From Thalassobacillus_A hwangdonensis (GTDB lineage: Bacteria; Bacillota; Bacilli; Bacillales; Halobacillaceae): a stretch of 64,000 bases of DNA. The notes under the pieces were generated by a model. The model saw only the letters and a list, made by a program, of their open reading frames with translations. It did no database searches and was not told the origin of the DNA. The position numbers and the translations under genes are program-made. Location of the stretch: positions 1,240,001 through 1,304,000 of the forward strand of contig NZ_JBHTKL010000001.1 of assembly GCF_042675915.1 (NCBI RefSeq). The letters are read 5' to 3'. Positions 51,306 through 60,816 of the stretch are shown piece after piece; position 1 is the stretch's first letter, and every line of letters starts with the position of its first letter.

Positions 51306-53948
51306 TTATGCTTTCAATTCTTTGATTCGTGCTTCAACTTTTGCACGTTTATCCAAATAATCTACTTCTTTCGCTCGTTCTTCTTCGACTACATGATCAG
51401 GAGCTTTGCTCACGAATCTTTCATTGGCAAGCTTTTTCTGAACACGCTCCACTTCTTTCTTCCATTTATCGAGTTCTTTATTGAGTCGTTCGATTTCATC
51501 CTCAATATTGATCAGGCCTGCTAATGGAAGGTATAGCTCTGCTCCTGTTACGACAGCAGACATCGCTTTTTCAGGTGCCTGAACGTCTGTTGCAATCGTT
51601 AGTTCGCTTGGATTACAGAATCGGTCCAGATACTCCCGATTCTTTTCCAATTCTTCCGCAACTACTTCATCCTTTGCTTTGATGACAAGCTGGATTTCCT
51701 TGGACATCGGTGTATCCACTTCTGCACGGATATTACGTACGGATCGAATCATGCTCACAAGGCGTTCCATTTCGGCAACTGCCTGTTCATCATTGTACTG
51801 CTCCTTCACTTCCGGCCAGGACGCCTGGACGATCGTTTCACCTTCATGAGGCAAGTGCTGCCAGATCTCTTCTGTAATGAAAGGCATGAATGGGTGAAGC
51901 ATGCGCATGATGTTATCCAGTGTGTAAGCAAGTACGGATCGCGTGGTGTTGATTTTGGCTTCATCTTCTCCATATAGAGGAAGTTTTGCCATTTCAATAT
52001 ACCAGTCACAGAATTCATCCCAGATGAAGTTATACAAGTGACGGCCTGCTTCTCCGAACTCATAGCGATCGATATTTTTCGTAACCTGTTCGATCGTCTG
52101 GTTCAAGCGGGTCAGGATCCATTTATCTGCAACGGATTTTTCGCCGCTTAAATCGATTTCTTCGAACTTCATGTCTCCCATATTCATCAATGCAAAACGG
52201 GAAGCATTCCAGATTTTATTGGCAAAATTCCATGTAGCCTCGACCTTTTCCCACTGGAAGCGAAGATCCTGCCCAGGCGATGAACTTGTGGATAGGAAAT
52301 AACGTAGGGAGTCTGCACCGTATTTCTCGATGACATCCATTGGATCGACACCATTGCCAAGCGACTTACTCATCTTGCGCCCGTCAGCATCACGAACCAA
52401 ACCATGGATCAATACATCCTTGAATGGACGCTCATCTGTAAACTGCAAGGACTGGAATATCATCCGGCTTACCCAGAAACCAATAATGTCATAACCTGTT
52501 ACAAGGACATCGGTAGGGAAATAGCGCTTGTAATCTTCGCTTGATTCATCCGGCCAGCCCATCGTGGAGAAAGGCCATAGCGCAGAGGAGAACCAAGTGT
52601 CGAGTACATCGGGATCCTGCTCCCACTTTTCTTCATCTTCTGGTGCTTCTTTACCTACGTAAACTTCTCCAGTTTCTTTATGGTACCAGGCAGGAATCCG
52701 GTGGCCCCACCATAGCTGTCTGGAAATACACCAGTCACGAGTATTCTCCATCCAGTGCAAGTATGGCTTTTCAAATCGTTCAGGAACGAAGTCTACTTTG
52801 TTGTCACCATCCTGAAGCTTGATTGCTTCATCTGCCAACGGCTGCATATCTACGAACCACTGGGTGGACAGGTAAGGCTCAACAACCGCTCCACTTCGCT
52901 CAGAGTGACCGACAGAATGATCATGTTCCTCGATCTTGAAGAGGACACCCGCTTCTTTCAAATCGGCTACAATCTGCTTCCGGCACTCGAAGCGGTCCAT
53001 GCCCTGATACTTGCCGGCATTTTCATTCATTGAACCGTCTTCATTCATGACGAGAACGCGTTCCAGATTGTGACGATTACCAATCTCGAAGTCATTCGGA
53101 TCATGGGCAGGAGTGATTTTTACTGCACCGGAACCGAATTCCATATCGACATAGTCATCGGCAACAATTTCGATTTCACGGCCGACAATCGGAAGGACGA
53201 CTTTTTTACCGATAAGGTCTTTATAGCGTTCATCTTCTGGATGAACTGCGACTGCAGTATCTCCAAGCATCGTTTCCGGCCGAGTCGTTGCAATTTCAAT
53301 ATGACCGGATCCATCTTTCAATGGATATTTCATATGGTAGAAGTGACCTTTGACATCTTCATGGATGACCTCGATGTCAGAAAGAGCTGTCTTCGTCTGA
53401 GGATCCCAGTTGATGATATATTCACCTCTATAAATAAGCCCTTTCTCATATAATTTAATGAATACTTCTTTTACAGCTTCAGACAGCCCTTCGTCCAATG
53501 TGAAACGTTCACGTGAATAGTCCAGTCCAAGACCGAGTTTTTCCCACTGCGCACGAATGAATGCAGCATACTCATCTTTCCAGGACCAGGACTGTTCAAG
53601 AAACTTCTCACGCCCCAAGTCGTAGCGGGATGTCCCCTGCTCTCGCAATTTAGCTTCGACCTTTGCCTGAGTAGCGATTCCGGCGTGATCCATTCCTGGG
53701 AGCCATAAAACGTCGTATCCTTGCATACGCTTAGTACGAGTGATGATATCCTGGAGCGTCGTATCCCATGCATGACCCAAATGAAGCTTACCGGTTACAT
53801 TCGGAGGCGGGATGACAATTGTAAAGGGCTCCTTATTCTCATCTCTTGTCGCTTCAAAATACTTTCCGTCCACCCAAGCCTGGTAACGATCCTTTTCTAC
53901 TGCATGAGGATCATACTTCGGGGGTAGTGATACTTCCTGATTACTCAT
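51306..53948 (-). CDS. valS: Valyl-tRNA synthetase
   Basis: Class I enzyme charging tRNA-Val, with an editing domain. 880 residues: HIGH-type PNVTGKLHLGHAWD near residue 50, KMSKSLGNGVDP near 525, anticodon-binding domain, and a C-terminal coiled-coil arm (EDEIERLNKELDKWKKEVERVQKKL). ATG 53948 is preceded by AAGGAGGAAATG at 10 bases. Controlled by the T-box leader directly upstream. Confidence 0.99.
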   Translation of the reverse strand: MSNQEVSLPPKYDPHAVEKDRYQAWVDGKYFEATRDENKEPFTIVIPPPNVTGKLHLGHAWDTTLQDIITRTKRMQGYDVLWLPGMDHAGIATQAKVEAKLREQGTSRYDLGREKFLEQSWSWKDEYAAFIRAQWEKLGLGLDYSRERFTLDEGLSEAVKEVFIKLYEKGLIYRGEYIINWDPQTKTALSDIEVIHEDVKGHFYHMKYPLKDGSGHIEIATTRPETMLGDTAVAVHPEDERYKDLIGKKVVLPIVGREIEIVADDYVDMEFGSGAVKITPAHDPNDFEIGNRHNLERVLVMNEDGSMNENAGKYQGMDRFECRKQIVADLKEAGVLFKIEEHDHSVGHSERSGAVVEPYLSTQWFVDMQPLADEAIKLQDGDNKVDFVPERFEKPYLHWMENTRDWCISRQLWWGHRIPAWYHKETGEVYVGKEAPEDEEKWEQDPDVLDTWFSSALWPFSTMGWPDESSEDYKRYFPTDVLVTGYDIIGFWVSRMIFQSLQFTDERPFKDVLIHGLVRDADGRKMSKSLGNGVDPMDVIEKYGADSLRYFLSTSSSPGQDLRFQWEKVEATWNFANKIWNASRFALMNMGDMKFEEIDLSGEKSVADKWILTRLNQTIEQVTKNIDRYEFGEAGRHLYNFIWDEFCDWYIEMAKLPLYGEDEAKINTTRSVLAYTLDNIMRMLHPFMPFITEEIWQHLPHEGETIVQASWPEVKEQYNDEQAVAEMERLVSMIRSVRNIRAEVDTPMSKEIQLVIKAKDEVVAEELEKNREYLDRFCNPSELTIATDVQAPEKAMSAVVTGAELYLPLAGLINIEDEIERLNKELDKWKKEVERVQKKLANERFVSKAPDHVVEEERAKEVDYLDKRAKVEARIKELKA

Positions 53949-53974
53949 AGCTTCATTTCCTCCTTTTTATATAA

Positions 53975-54237
53975 CAAAAATCCCCTTCATCCAAAAAGGA
54001 CGAAAGGGATTGATTTCCGTGGTACCACCTTTGTTCACAGTACTGACTAAAGCGATACTGTGCACTCATAGGAAATAACGGCTTCTAACCGGCTCTTTCT
54101 ACTCATTTCAAAAGAGCTGCATCCGGGGCGACCTTCCACATTGAACGAACCTGGAAAACTTTCAGCTCAAGGTTTTCCTCTCTGAAGGGTTCAATCTGTA
54201 CTCTTCCCCATCGTTGCATTTCACGTCTTCAATTATA
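53975..54237 (-). ncRNA. T-box riboswitch of valS (Val, GUC specifier)
   Basis: Leader read on the minus strand: stem I begins GATGGGGAAGAGTAC, with a CAGAGAGG distal loop element. The T-box sequence is AAGGTGGTACCACGG (54017-54031). A likely specifier codon GUC followed by G lies at 54130-54132. Uncharged tRNA-Val should stabilise the antiterminator and raise valS expression. Confidence 0.93.
53980..54010 (-). terminator. T-box regulated terminator upstream of valS
   Basis: 13-bp stem (53980-53992 with 53998-54010) with T5 loop and following T run; the T-box sequence lies just 5' and can compete for pairing. Confidence 0.9.
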
Positions 54238-54243
54238 ATTCAT

Positions 54244-54273
54244 ATTGTATAAAGAAAAGCGATATAAAGTCAA
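54244..54273 (-). promoter_or_regulatory. Sigma-A promoter of valS
   Basis: Minus strand TTGACT, 18 bases, TACAAT, just upstream of the T-box leader. The 411-base gap from valS to the next gene is otherwise filled by the leader. Confidence 0.7.
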
Positions 54274-54359
54274 TAGTTACTTAACCGCTATATATAAAAT
54301 CCGCATTTTCACTAGTTTACCATAGATGATTCCATTTTATACAAGTGAGGTGAATGAAC

Positions 54360-54548
54360 ATGAGTCGTCTCTATCGTTACCGCTTACCCCCGTGGTGCAG
54401 GCAATGGTTATATATCATCGAAAAAGCACTGATTCCACTTTGTATCTTTCAAGTCATCCGTACGTTGCTATTCCCTACCACGCTGGACGTATTATTGCTT
54501 GGAATATTCATCGGGCTTTGGATCGCGTTTTACAGTAAGTGGATTTAA
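54360..54548 (+). CDS. Small hydrophobic membrane protein, unknown function
   Basis: 62 residues: MSRLYRYRLPPWCRQWLYIIEKA then two hydrophobic stretches with LPTTLDVLLLGIFIGLWIAFYSKWI-like ending (here FPTTLDVLLLG). ATG 54360 is 7 bases after GAGGTG, a convincing site. Transcribed opposite to its neighbours; its stop overlaps the ysxE stop by 3 bases within TTAA. Not recognised; supported by the ribosome site and TM character only. Confidence 0.6.
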   Translation: MSRLYRYRLPPWCRQWLYIIEKALIPLCIFQVIRTLLFPTTLDVLLLGIFIGLWIAFYSKWI

Positions 54549-55567
54549 GTTTCATCCATTTCCTTTTCTTCTTCTGCCAGCTGCTGCGATGTGAAAGTAT
54601 CGAACAAAGCTTCTGCTGCAACTCGTGAGTAGATCACCCTCCTATGGCTGGTGGCAAGGCGCTGCACTTTTTCCAGCTCACTGATCCGTTCATTCGCCAT
54701 CAGCCTTTCAATCCTTTTTAAATAATGTTCCGTATCCACGAGATTGATCGCCAACTGCAGTCGTTCTTCATTCGTGAAACCATAGATGCGTTCATAGATA
54801 TGGAACTTATTCATATAATCATCAACCGGACTGTCATGATAACGAAAATCATGCATGAAGAACCTTTGGAGATCATGATGCGGAAGGCCGGTGTGCATCC
54901 GTTCCCAGTTAATGAAATAACTCTGGCCATAGTATTGGATGATATGGCTGTTACGTAAATTCCCATGACATACGACAATGGGAATTTTTTGTTCTTTCGT
55001 ACTCTGTTCCGGTAATTCATTACTGAAATCTTTCATCATTTCCAGTGAGTAATGAAGATCTCGGTATTGAGAACACACAGCCAGCCCGAATGGTGAAGTG
55101 AAGTGCCGCCTTTCGAAGGACTCGATGCGAGCCAAAAGCCGTTCATGAATCTGCTCCGAAGCTTCTCTTCTTCCGCGGTAACTGTGCCATATATCCGGGA
55201 CAGAATGATAGTTCTTCGTTTGTTTATGCAGGTTACCAACACTGTAATAAAAACTTTCAATATCGTGACTTGGATAATTGTCACGGGTATGTTCCACCCA
55301 AGGAGTCATATAATAGAGAGCACCATTGGTAGATACAAAGGACTGGCCATTTCTCGTTTTCGTAATCGGAGGTGCGATGGAAAACGAATGATGATCTAGC
55401 CAATGTACGATCCGCTCCCATTCGCGATTCTGCTGTGTATCATACTTGGACTTTTTAAGTGCGAATGTCCCGTGATGCGTATGAATCCGAAAAACGTTTT
55501 CCGAAATACGATCCATATTCAATGGTTCTAATCCATAGGCGGCAACAAGCGAAGTGACGTCATTCAT
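54545..55567 (-). CDS. ysxE: Spore coat pseudokinase YsxE
   Basis: 340 residues of the CotS/YsxE family with a choline/aminoglycoside-kinase fold. The catalytic Brenner motif reads CHGNLRNSHI, with Asn in place of the catalytic Asp. The metal-binding DxD position reads INWER, so phosphotransfer is unlikely. N-terminal lobe with FRIHTHHGTFALKKS carries the ATP-binding Lys. Follows spoVID, as in B. subtilis, where YsxE is a SpoVID-dependent coat protein. Confidence 0.92.
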   Translation of the reverse strand: MNDVTSLVAAYGLEPLNMDRISENVFRIHTHHGTFALKKSKYDTQQNREWERIVHWLDHHSFSIAPPITKTRNGQSFVSTNGALYYMTPWVEHTRDNYPSHDIESFYYSVGNLHKQTKNYHSVPDIWHSYRGRREASEQIHERLLARIESFERRHFTSPFGLAVCSQYRDLHYSLEMMKDFSNELPEQSTKEQKIPIVVCHGNLRNSHIIQYYGQSYFINWERMHTGLPHHDLQRFFMHDFRYHDSPVDDYMNKFHIYERIYGFTNEERLQLAINLVDTEHYLKRIERLMANERISELEKVQRLATSHRRVIYSRVAAEALFDTFTSQQLAEEEKEMDET

Positions 55568-55608
55568 ATTGATTCCTCCCCATTGCAGAAGACGTACCCT
55601 TTACATGA

Positions 55609-55643
55609 AAAATGCGCTGCTATGGAAATTCAGCAACGCATTT
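55609..55643 (-). terminator. Terminator of spoVID
   Basis: AAATGCG plus TTGCT pairs with AGCA plus GCGCATTT around a 9-base loop, T-rich on the minus strand. It lies between spoVID and ysxE, so ysxE may be only partly cotranscribed. Confidence 0.75.
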
Positions 55644-55665
55644 ATTTCGACACGAATACATCGAG

Positions 55666-56625
55666 TCAGGATTGCGGAATATAAATGATTTTACCTGGAG
55701 TCAAATCCTCTTCTTCCACGTTATTCACCTTGCTCAAGGTATGCCTGGTCACTTGATACTTTTCTGCTAAGCCATCGAGCGTATCCTCTTCCTGCACGAT
55801 GCACAGCTTCATTTTCGTATAAGATTCCGCGGTTTCTCTTTCACTGAAAATGTTGAATAATAGCCGATTCCCCGCTGTCCTTTCACTGGAAGGGGACGAT
55901 TCCATTTCCTCTACTGTTTCCTCTTGTACATAATCCGAGGTAGACATCTCACTAGATGATTCTTCTGCCTGCTCATGATGGAAAAATTCCTGGAAAGACT
56001 GGACTTTGGTATACTTCCAACGATCACTGCTGGATTCCTCTTTCGCTTCCCCAGCAATCGAAGAAGATACAGAAGACGATTCAAATGTCTCTGGAGAATA
56101 ATTCACCTCGAAGGTCTGTGGAGCATCCCATTGTTCGTTTCTGACTGGCTCACTAGTTTCCACTACCGCTGCCTGCACTTCATCTTCCAACCCTTGAATT
56201 CCATGAATGGCCACGGTCGCATGAAGTTTCAATTGACCAGCCGAAGGCAGCTCATAATCGAAAGCATCAATGCTGACTGACACCTCATCCAGATCATTCA
56301 CTCTGTTTCTCGGGATAGACACTTCCACCGGAAATTTGTGAGAAAATTGACTCGCACCTTCCGCCGATCGCTCCACCTGATCAATCGTTTTCCTTGATGG
56401 AAACGGAGTGACTGTATCATAAGCGGAGGCTTCGTCGGGATCAAGAGCGAAATACTCGCCCGAAAGTTCGATCATTCCTTTAACCAGTACGGTCTCCTCA
56501 AAAGGCTGGATTGCGATTTCCGGCTCCAATGAGATTCCCATCAGTTCTTTGACTTCCTGTCCCCTTTCGAACCAAAGGGCTTCATCAAGATAAAAAGAGA
56601 ATACATTTTTATTATCATTCGTCAC
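55666..56625 (-). CDS. spoVID: Stage VI sporulation protein D (LysM)
   Basis: Needed to encase the spore in coat; binds SpoIVA and SafA. 319 residues: N-terminal domain starting MTNDNKNVFSFYLDEALWFERGQEV, an acidic Ser/Glu middle part, and a C-terminal LysM domain from about residue 275 (MKLCIVQEEDTLDGLAEKYQVTRHTLSKVNN). The start is GTG 56625, 7 bases after GGAGG, though the frame runs ten codons upstream. Confidence 0.94.
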   Translation of the reverse strand: MTNDNKNVFSFYLDEALWFERGQEVKELMGISLEPEIAIQPFEETVLVKGMIELSGEYFALDPDEASAYDTVTPFPSRKTIDQVERSAEGASQFSHKFPVEVSIPRNRVNDLDEVSVSIDAFDYELPSAGQLKLHATVAIHGIQGLEDEVQAAVVETSEPVRNEQWDAPQTFEVNYSPETFESSSVSSSIAGEAKEESSSDRWKYTKVQSFQEFFHHEQAEESSSEMSTSDYVQEETVEEMESSPSSERTAGNRLLFNIFSERETAESYTKMKLCIVQEEDTLDGLAEKYQVTRHTLSKVNNVEEEDLTPGKIIYIPQS

Positions 56626-56711
56626 GTACTTTCCTCCTCCCTTAAGACGCAACATTCATCTCTGTTCCAATCTATGCAGGGGGAGGTCAAACTATACATA
56701 AGAAAAAGCGA

Positions 56712-56775
56712 AAACGCCCAGAAACCCGGGATGCATAAACGAATCGTGCTGTTTATGTCCGGGTAACTGGACGCT
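56712..56775 (-). terminator. Terminator of the heme operon
   Basis: Long hairpin after hemL: GCGTCCAG, CCCGG and CATAAAC segments pair with CTGGGCG, CCGGG and GTTTATG; T-rich on the minus strand. Confidence 0.85.
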
Positions 56776-56800
56776 CTAAGTCGTCAAAAATTGCTGACGT

Positions 56801-58087
56801 TTATTTGATTTCCGAGAAAACTTTTTCCGCAGCAGCAATGGTGCGTTCGATATCCTCATCGGTATGCGCAGTAGAAAGGAAAAGCCCTTCAAATTGAGAA
56901 GGTGGCAGGAAGACACCTTCCTGGATCATCCCTCTGTAATATTTCGCAAACAAATCAAGATCGGATGCACTTGCTGTATCGAAATTATAGACATCATCAT
57001 CATTGAAGAAGAAGCCTACCATCGACCCTGCACGATTTACAGTGAACGGAATATCATATTTTTCTGCCGCTTGACTGAAGCCTTCAATCAATCGGTCTAC
57101 TTTCTTGTTGATTTCTTCATAGGATGCTTCATCAAGCGCACTCAATGTTTCATATCCTGCGGTCATCGCAAGTGGATTTCCGGACAATGTACCTGCTTGA
57201 TAAATCGCACCGGTCGGAGCAACTTTCTCCATGATTTCGCGTTTTCCTCCATAGGCACCCACAGGCAGGCCACCACCGATGACTTTACCTAAGCATGTCA
57301 AATCTGGAGTAATCCCAAAGTGTCCTTGGGCACAGTTATAGCCGACACGGAAACCGGTCATGACTTCATCAAAAATCAGCACGGTTCCGTTTTCCTCGGT
57401 AATACGGCGTACTTCTTTCAGGAAGTCATCCTTTGGTGGTACGACACCCATATTACCGGCCACCGGTTCAACAATCACTGCTGCAAGATCATCACCGAAG
57501 CGGTCAATCGCATATTGGAAGCTCTCAAGATCATTGAATGGGACGGTGATGGTGTTCTCTGCAATCCCTTTTGGCACACCAGGTGAATCCGGGAGACCTA
57601 ATGTCGCAACACCGGATCCTGCTTTGATCAGCAAGGAATCCCCATGGCCGTGATAGTTCCCTTCAAACTTAAGGATTTTATTACGACCTGTATAGCCTCG
57701 TGCAACACGAAGCGCACTCATGGTTGCTTCCGTACCTGAGTTGACCATTCGCACCATTTCGATGGAAGGAACGCGGTCGATGACAAGCTGTGCCAATTCG
57801 TTTTCGATTTTTGTCGGCGCACCGAAGCTTGTCCCCATCTCTGTGACCTTCTTCAATTGCTCAACAACACGGTCATCTGCGTGGCCGAGAATCAACGGCC
57901 CCCAGCTTAAGACGTAATCGATGTACTCATTTCCGTCGACATCGTAAATCTTAGAGCCTTTTCCACGTTCCATAAAAATCGGGTCCATTTCAACGGAACG
58001 GAAAGCCCGGACTGGTGAGTTGACCCCACCTGGCATCAAATCCACCGCTTCTTTGTATGCATCGATTGAACGTTCGAAATTCCTCAT
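56801..58087 (-). CDS. hemL: Glutamate-1-semialdehyde 2,1-aminomutase
   Basis: PLP enzyme making 5-aminolevulinate. 428 residues: PGGVNSPVRAFRSV near residue 19, NSGTEATMSALRVARG near 120, and PLP-lysine region LGKVIGGGLPVGAYGGK near 266. Last gene of hemAXCDBL. Confidence 0.98.
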   Translation of the reverse strand: MRNFERSIDAYKEAVDLMPGGVNSPVRAFRSVEMDPIFMERGKGSKIYDVDGNEYIDYVLSWGPLILGHADDRVVEQLKKVTEMGTSFGAPTKIENELAQLVIDRVPSIEMVRMVNSGTEATMSALRVARGYTGRNKILKFEGNYHGHGDSLLIKAGSGVATLGLPDSPGVPKGIAENTITVPFNDLESFQYAIDRFGDDLAAVIVEPVAGNMGVVPPKDDFLKEVRRITEENGTVLIFDEVMTGFRVGYNCAQGHFGITPDLTCLGKVIGGGLPVGAYGGKREIMEKVAPTGAIYQAGTLSGNPLAMTAGYETLSALDEASYEEINKKVDRLIEGFSQAAEKYDIPFTVNRAGSMVGFFFNDDDVYNFDTASASDLDLFAKYYRGMIQEGVFLPPSQFEGLFLSTAHTDEDIERTIAAAEKVFSEIK

Positions 58088-58109
58088 TTATCTTCACTCC
58101 TTCTACAGG

Positions 58110-59087
58110 TTATTCACTTAGCCATTGGGCTGCATCTTTCGCATGATACGTAATGATAAGATCCGCTCCAGCGCGTTTCATTGAAGTCAATTTCTCCATG
58201 ACAATTTCTTTTTCATTGACCCAGCCGTTTTGTGCAGCTGCTTTGATCATGGAGTATTCTCCACTCACGTTGTAAGCAACAAGCGGCGCATTGAAACGGT
58301 CTTTCACTTCGCGCATGATGTCCAAATAAGATAGCGCAGGTTTCACGATTAAGAAATCTGCTCCTTCTTCGACATCCGATTCTGCTTCACGAATCGCTTC
58401 CAGTCGGTTTGCAGGATCCATCTGGTATGCTTTACGATCACCGAACTGCGGGGAGCTGTGTGCTGCATCGCGGAAGGGACCATAAAATGCAGATGCGTAT
58501 TTTACCGCATAGGACATGACCGGAATATCTTTGTAGCCATGTTCATCCAAACCATGGCGGATGGCAGCCACGAACCCGTCCATCATATTGGAAGGAGCAA
58601 TGATATCTGCTCCTGCTTTCGCCTGACTGACAGCCGTTTCTACTAGTAATTCAAGCGAAGGGTCATTCAAGATTTCACCGTTCTCAACAACACCACAGTG
58701 ACCGTGATCCGTGTATTGACAGAGGCACGTATCAGCTATCACCGTCAAGGAAGGCACATATCGCTTGATTTGTCTAATCGCTTGCTGGACGATACCAGTT
58801 TCACAATACGCCTGTGAACCATGTGCATCTTTTTCTTGAGGTACACCAAAGACGATGACAGAGCGGATGCCCAAGGTTTCCAACTGCTGCATTTCTTCTG
58901 TAAGGTGATCAAGCGACACATGATAGACCCCTGGCATCGAAGGTACTTCTTTGCGGATGTCTTCTCCTTCTACAACGAAGATCGGATAGATCAGATCATC
59001 TTTGCTCAGTTTCGTCTCCCTGACTAACGCGCGCATAGATTCTGTCCTGCGTAGTCGTCGATGTCTTTTGAAATCGTAATTTACCAT
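58110..59087 (-). CDS. hemB: Delta-aminolevulinic acid dehydratase
   Basis: Joins two 5-aminolevulinates to porphobilinogen. 325 residues: zinc site DTCLCQYTDHGHCGV near residue 120, Schiff-base lysines in SYAVKYAS (near 196) and LIVKPALSYLD (near 250). 22 bases before hemL. Confidence 0.98.
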   Translation of the reverse strand: MVNYDFKRHRRLRRTESMRALVRETKLSKDDLIYPIFVVEGEDIRKEVPSMPGVYHVSLDHLTEEMQQLETLGIRSVIVFGVPQEKDAHGSQAYCETGIVQQAIRQIKRYVPSLTVIADTCLCQYTDHGHCGVVENGEILNDPSLELLVETAVSQAKAGADIIAPSNMMDGFVAAIRHGLDEHGYKDIPVMSYAVKYASAFYGPFRDAAHSSPQFGDRKAYQMDPANRLEAIREAESDVEEGADFLIVKPALSYLDIMREVKDRFNAPLVAYNVSGEYSMIKAAAQNGWVNEKEIVMEKLTSMKRAGADLIITYHAKDAAQWLSE

Positions 59088-59093
59088 GTTATC

Positions 59094-59870
59094 TTATCCC
59101 TTCTGATTGAAATACTTACGTAGCGCATCCACCATTCCTTCGACGGTGTATAGTGAGTCAGGTGTGATGATTTCTTTGAAACCAGTACGCTCTGCCTCTG
59201 AAGCAGTCGTAGGGCCGATGCACAGACAAGGAAGGTGTAACCAATCCTCGAACTGCTGCTCTCCTTCACAAAAAGAATGGAATGCTCTTATCGTTGAAGG
59301 ACTCGTAAACGTTAATCCATCCATCGGCTGGTCATTCATCTCCTGTAACAGTTGTCTTTTGTTTTCTTTCATAGGTAGCGTATCATACACCGTAATCGTT
59401 TGAAAAAGGACATGCTGTTCACGGAAAGCTTCCGGCAGGACATCTCTGGACAGGTTGCCTCGGACCACTAGAACCTTCCCCGGGTCGGGATCGACTTGCC
59501 TGAATTCATCTGCCATCACTTCTGCAGTATATGTAGAAGGCATAAAGTCAGCGGTATGATTATGTTGCCGCAGTGCTTCATCTGTCTTTTCACCGACCGC
59601 TGCAATTTTTAAATCTTTCGGCCACTCTTCTCCGTGCTTATCCCATAAATCGAAAAAAAACTTCACGCCGTTCGAGCTCGTGAAAATCATCCAAGCGTAC
59701 TCGTGAAGTCTTGCTATCGTAGTTATATTCTTCCCATCGTTCCGCGGGTAAAAACCTAGAAGGGGGACCTCCACAGGCTCCCCTCCCACCTTCTTCAATT
59801 CTTCAGATAGCGAAATCGCCTGATGTTCAGCTCTCGTGACAAGGATTCGCTTTCCTGCCAGGCTGGACAT
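59094..59870 (-). CDS. hemD: Uroporphyrinogen-III synthase
   Basis: Closes and inverts ring D of the linear tetrapyrrole. 258 residues with weak but recognisable family features: LAGKRILVTRAEHQAISLSEELKKVGGEPVEVPL at the start, WMIFTSSNGVKFFFD near 60, and GLTFTSPSTIRAFHSF near 170. Overlaps the hemC stop by 1 base. Confidence 0.93.
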   Translation of the reverse strand: MSSLAGKRILVTRAEHQAISLSEELKKVGGEPVEVPLLGFYPRNDGKNITTIARLHEYAWMIFTSSNGVKFFFDLWDKHGEEWPKDLKIAAVGEKTDEALRQHNHTADFMPSTYTAEVMADEFRQVDPDPGKVLVVRGNLSRDVLPEAFREQHVLFQTITVYDTLPMKENKRQLLQEMNDQPMDGLTFTSPSTIRAFHSFCEGEQQFEDWLHLPCLCIGPTTASEAERTGFKEIITPDSLYTVEGMVDALRKYFNQKG

Positions 59871-60799
59871 TATTTTTCCAGCTCCTCAATTGCATCATCA
59901 ACGATTTTCTGTGCCCCACGTTCTTTCAGACGATCTGCAGCTTCTTTTCCAACCGCGACAGCGTCCGTGCCTCTCACAGTTTCCTTAAGAATTGTCTCAC
60001 CGTCAGGAGTACCGACAAGTGCAGTCATTACGATTTCATCCCCTTCAAGGTGGGCGAAGCCTCCGATTGGAACTTGGCAGCCGCCATTCAGGTCATGAAG
60101 GAATTTACGCTCCGCAGTAACGGTCTTTTCTGTATATTCATCATTGATTTGAATCAATAGATCCCTTAATTCTTTATCGGATTCACGGCACTGAATCGCA
60201 AGCGCACCCTGTCCGACTGCAGGGACACATAGGTCAGGTTCCAGATATTCTGAAACAACGTCATCGCTCCATCCCATTCGCTTCAGCCCAGCAGCTGCAA
60301 GCACGATGGCATCGAACTCTCCATTTTCAAGCTTTTTCAAGCGTGTATCGATATTTCCGCGGATCCATTTGATTTCCAAGTCAGGTCGGGCCGCTTTGAT
60401 TTGCGCACCTCTCCTGAGACTGCTCGTTCCAACAACAGAGCCTTCAGGGAGATCCATCAGTTTGGTGTGCCCTTTCGAAACGAATGCATCACGGTAATCT
60501 TCACGCTCTGGTACAGAAGCAATCATCAGACCCTCAGGAATGACAGCTGGCATATCCTTCATACTGTGGACTGCCATATCGATTTCTTCATCATACATCG
60601 CGTTTTCAATTTCTTTGACGAACAGACCTTTCCCACCTACTTTGGACAACGTGACATCAAGGATCTTATCACCCTTTGTCACAATACGTTTTATCTCAAA
60701 GTCATAGGAAGGATCGACCTTCTTCAATTGCTCGATTACCCATTTCGTCTGTGTAATCGCTAGGTTACTTTTACGGGAACCAATGATTATTTTACGCAT
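59870..60799 (-). CDS. hemC: Hydroxymethylbilane synthase (porphobilinogen deaminase)
   Basis: 309 residues from MRKIIIGSRKSNLAITQT. VHSMKDMPAVIPEG near residue 80, RRGAQIKAARPDLEIKWIRGNIDTRL near 130, and the dipyrromethane cofactor Cys in LNGGCQVPIGG near 240. ATG 60799 follows AGGGGGTAGGAG. Confidence 0.98.
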   Translation of the reverse strand: MRKIIIGSRKSNLAITQTKWVIEQLKKVDPSYDFEIKRIVTKGDKILDVTLSKVGGKGLFVKEIENAMYDEEIDMAVHSMKDMPAVIPEGLMIASVPEREDYRDAFVSKGHTKLMDLPEGSVVGTSSLRRGAQIKAARPDLEIKWIRGNIDTRLKKLENGEFDAIVLAAAGLKRMGWSDDVVSEYLEPDLCVPAVGQGALAIQCRESDKELRDLLIQINDEYTEKTVTAERKFLHDLNGGCQVPIGGFAHLEGDEIVMTALVGTPDGETILKETVRGTDAVAVGKEAADRLKERGAQKIVDDAIEELEK

Positions 60800-60816
60800 G
60801 CTCCTACCCCCTGGCA

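Noticed and set aside
56625..56690. Sigma-E promoter for spoVID (CATAGATT near 56670)
   Set aside because: The -10 is a partial match and the upstream ATAG element has poor spacing.
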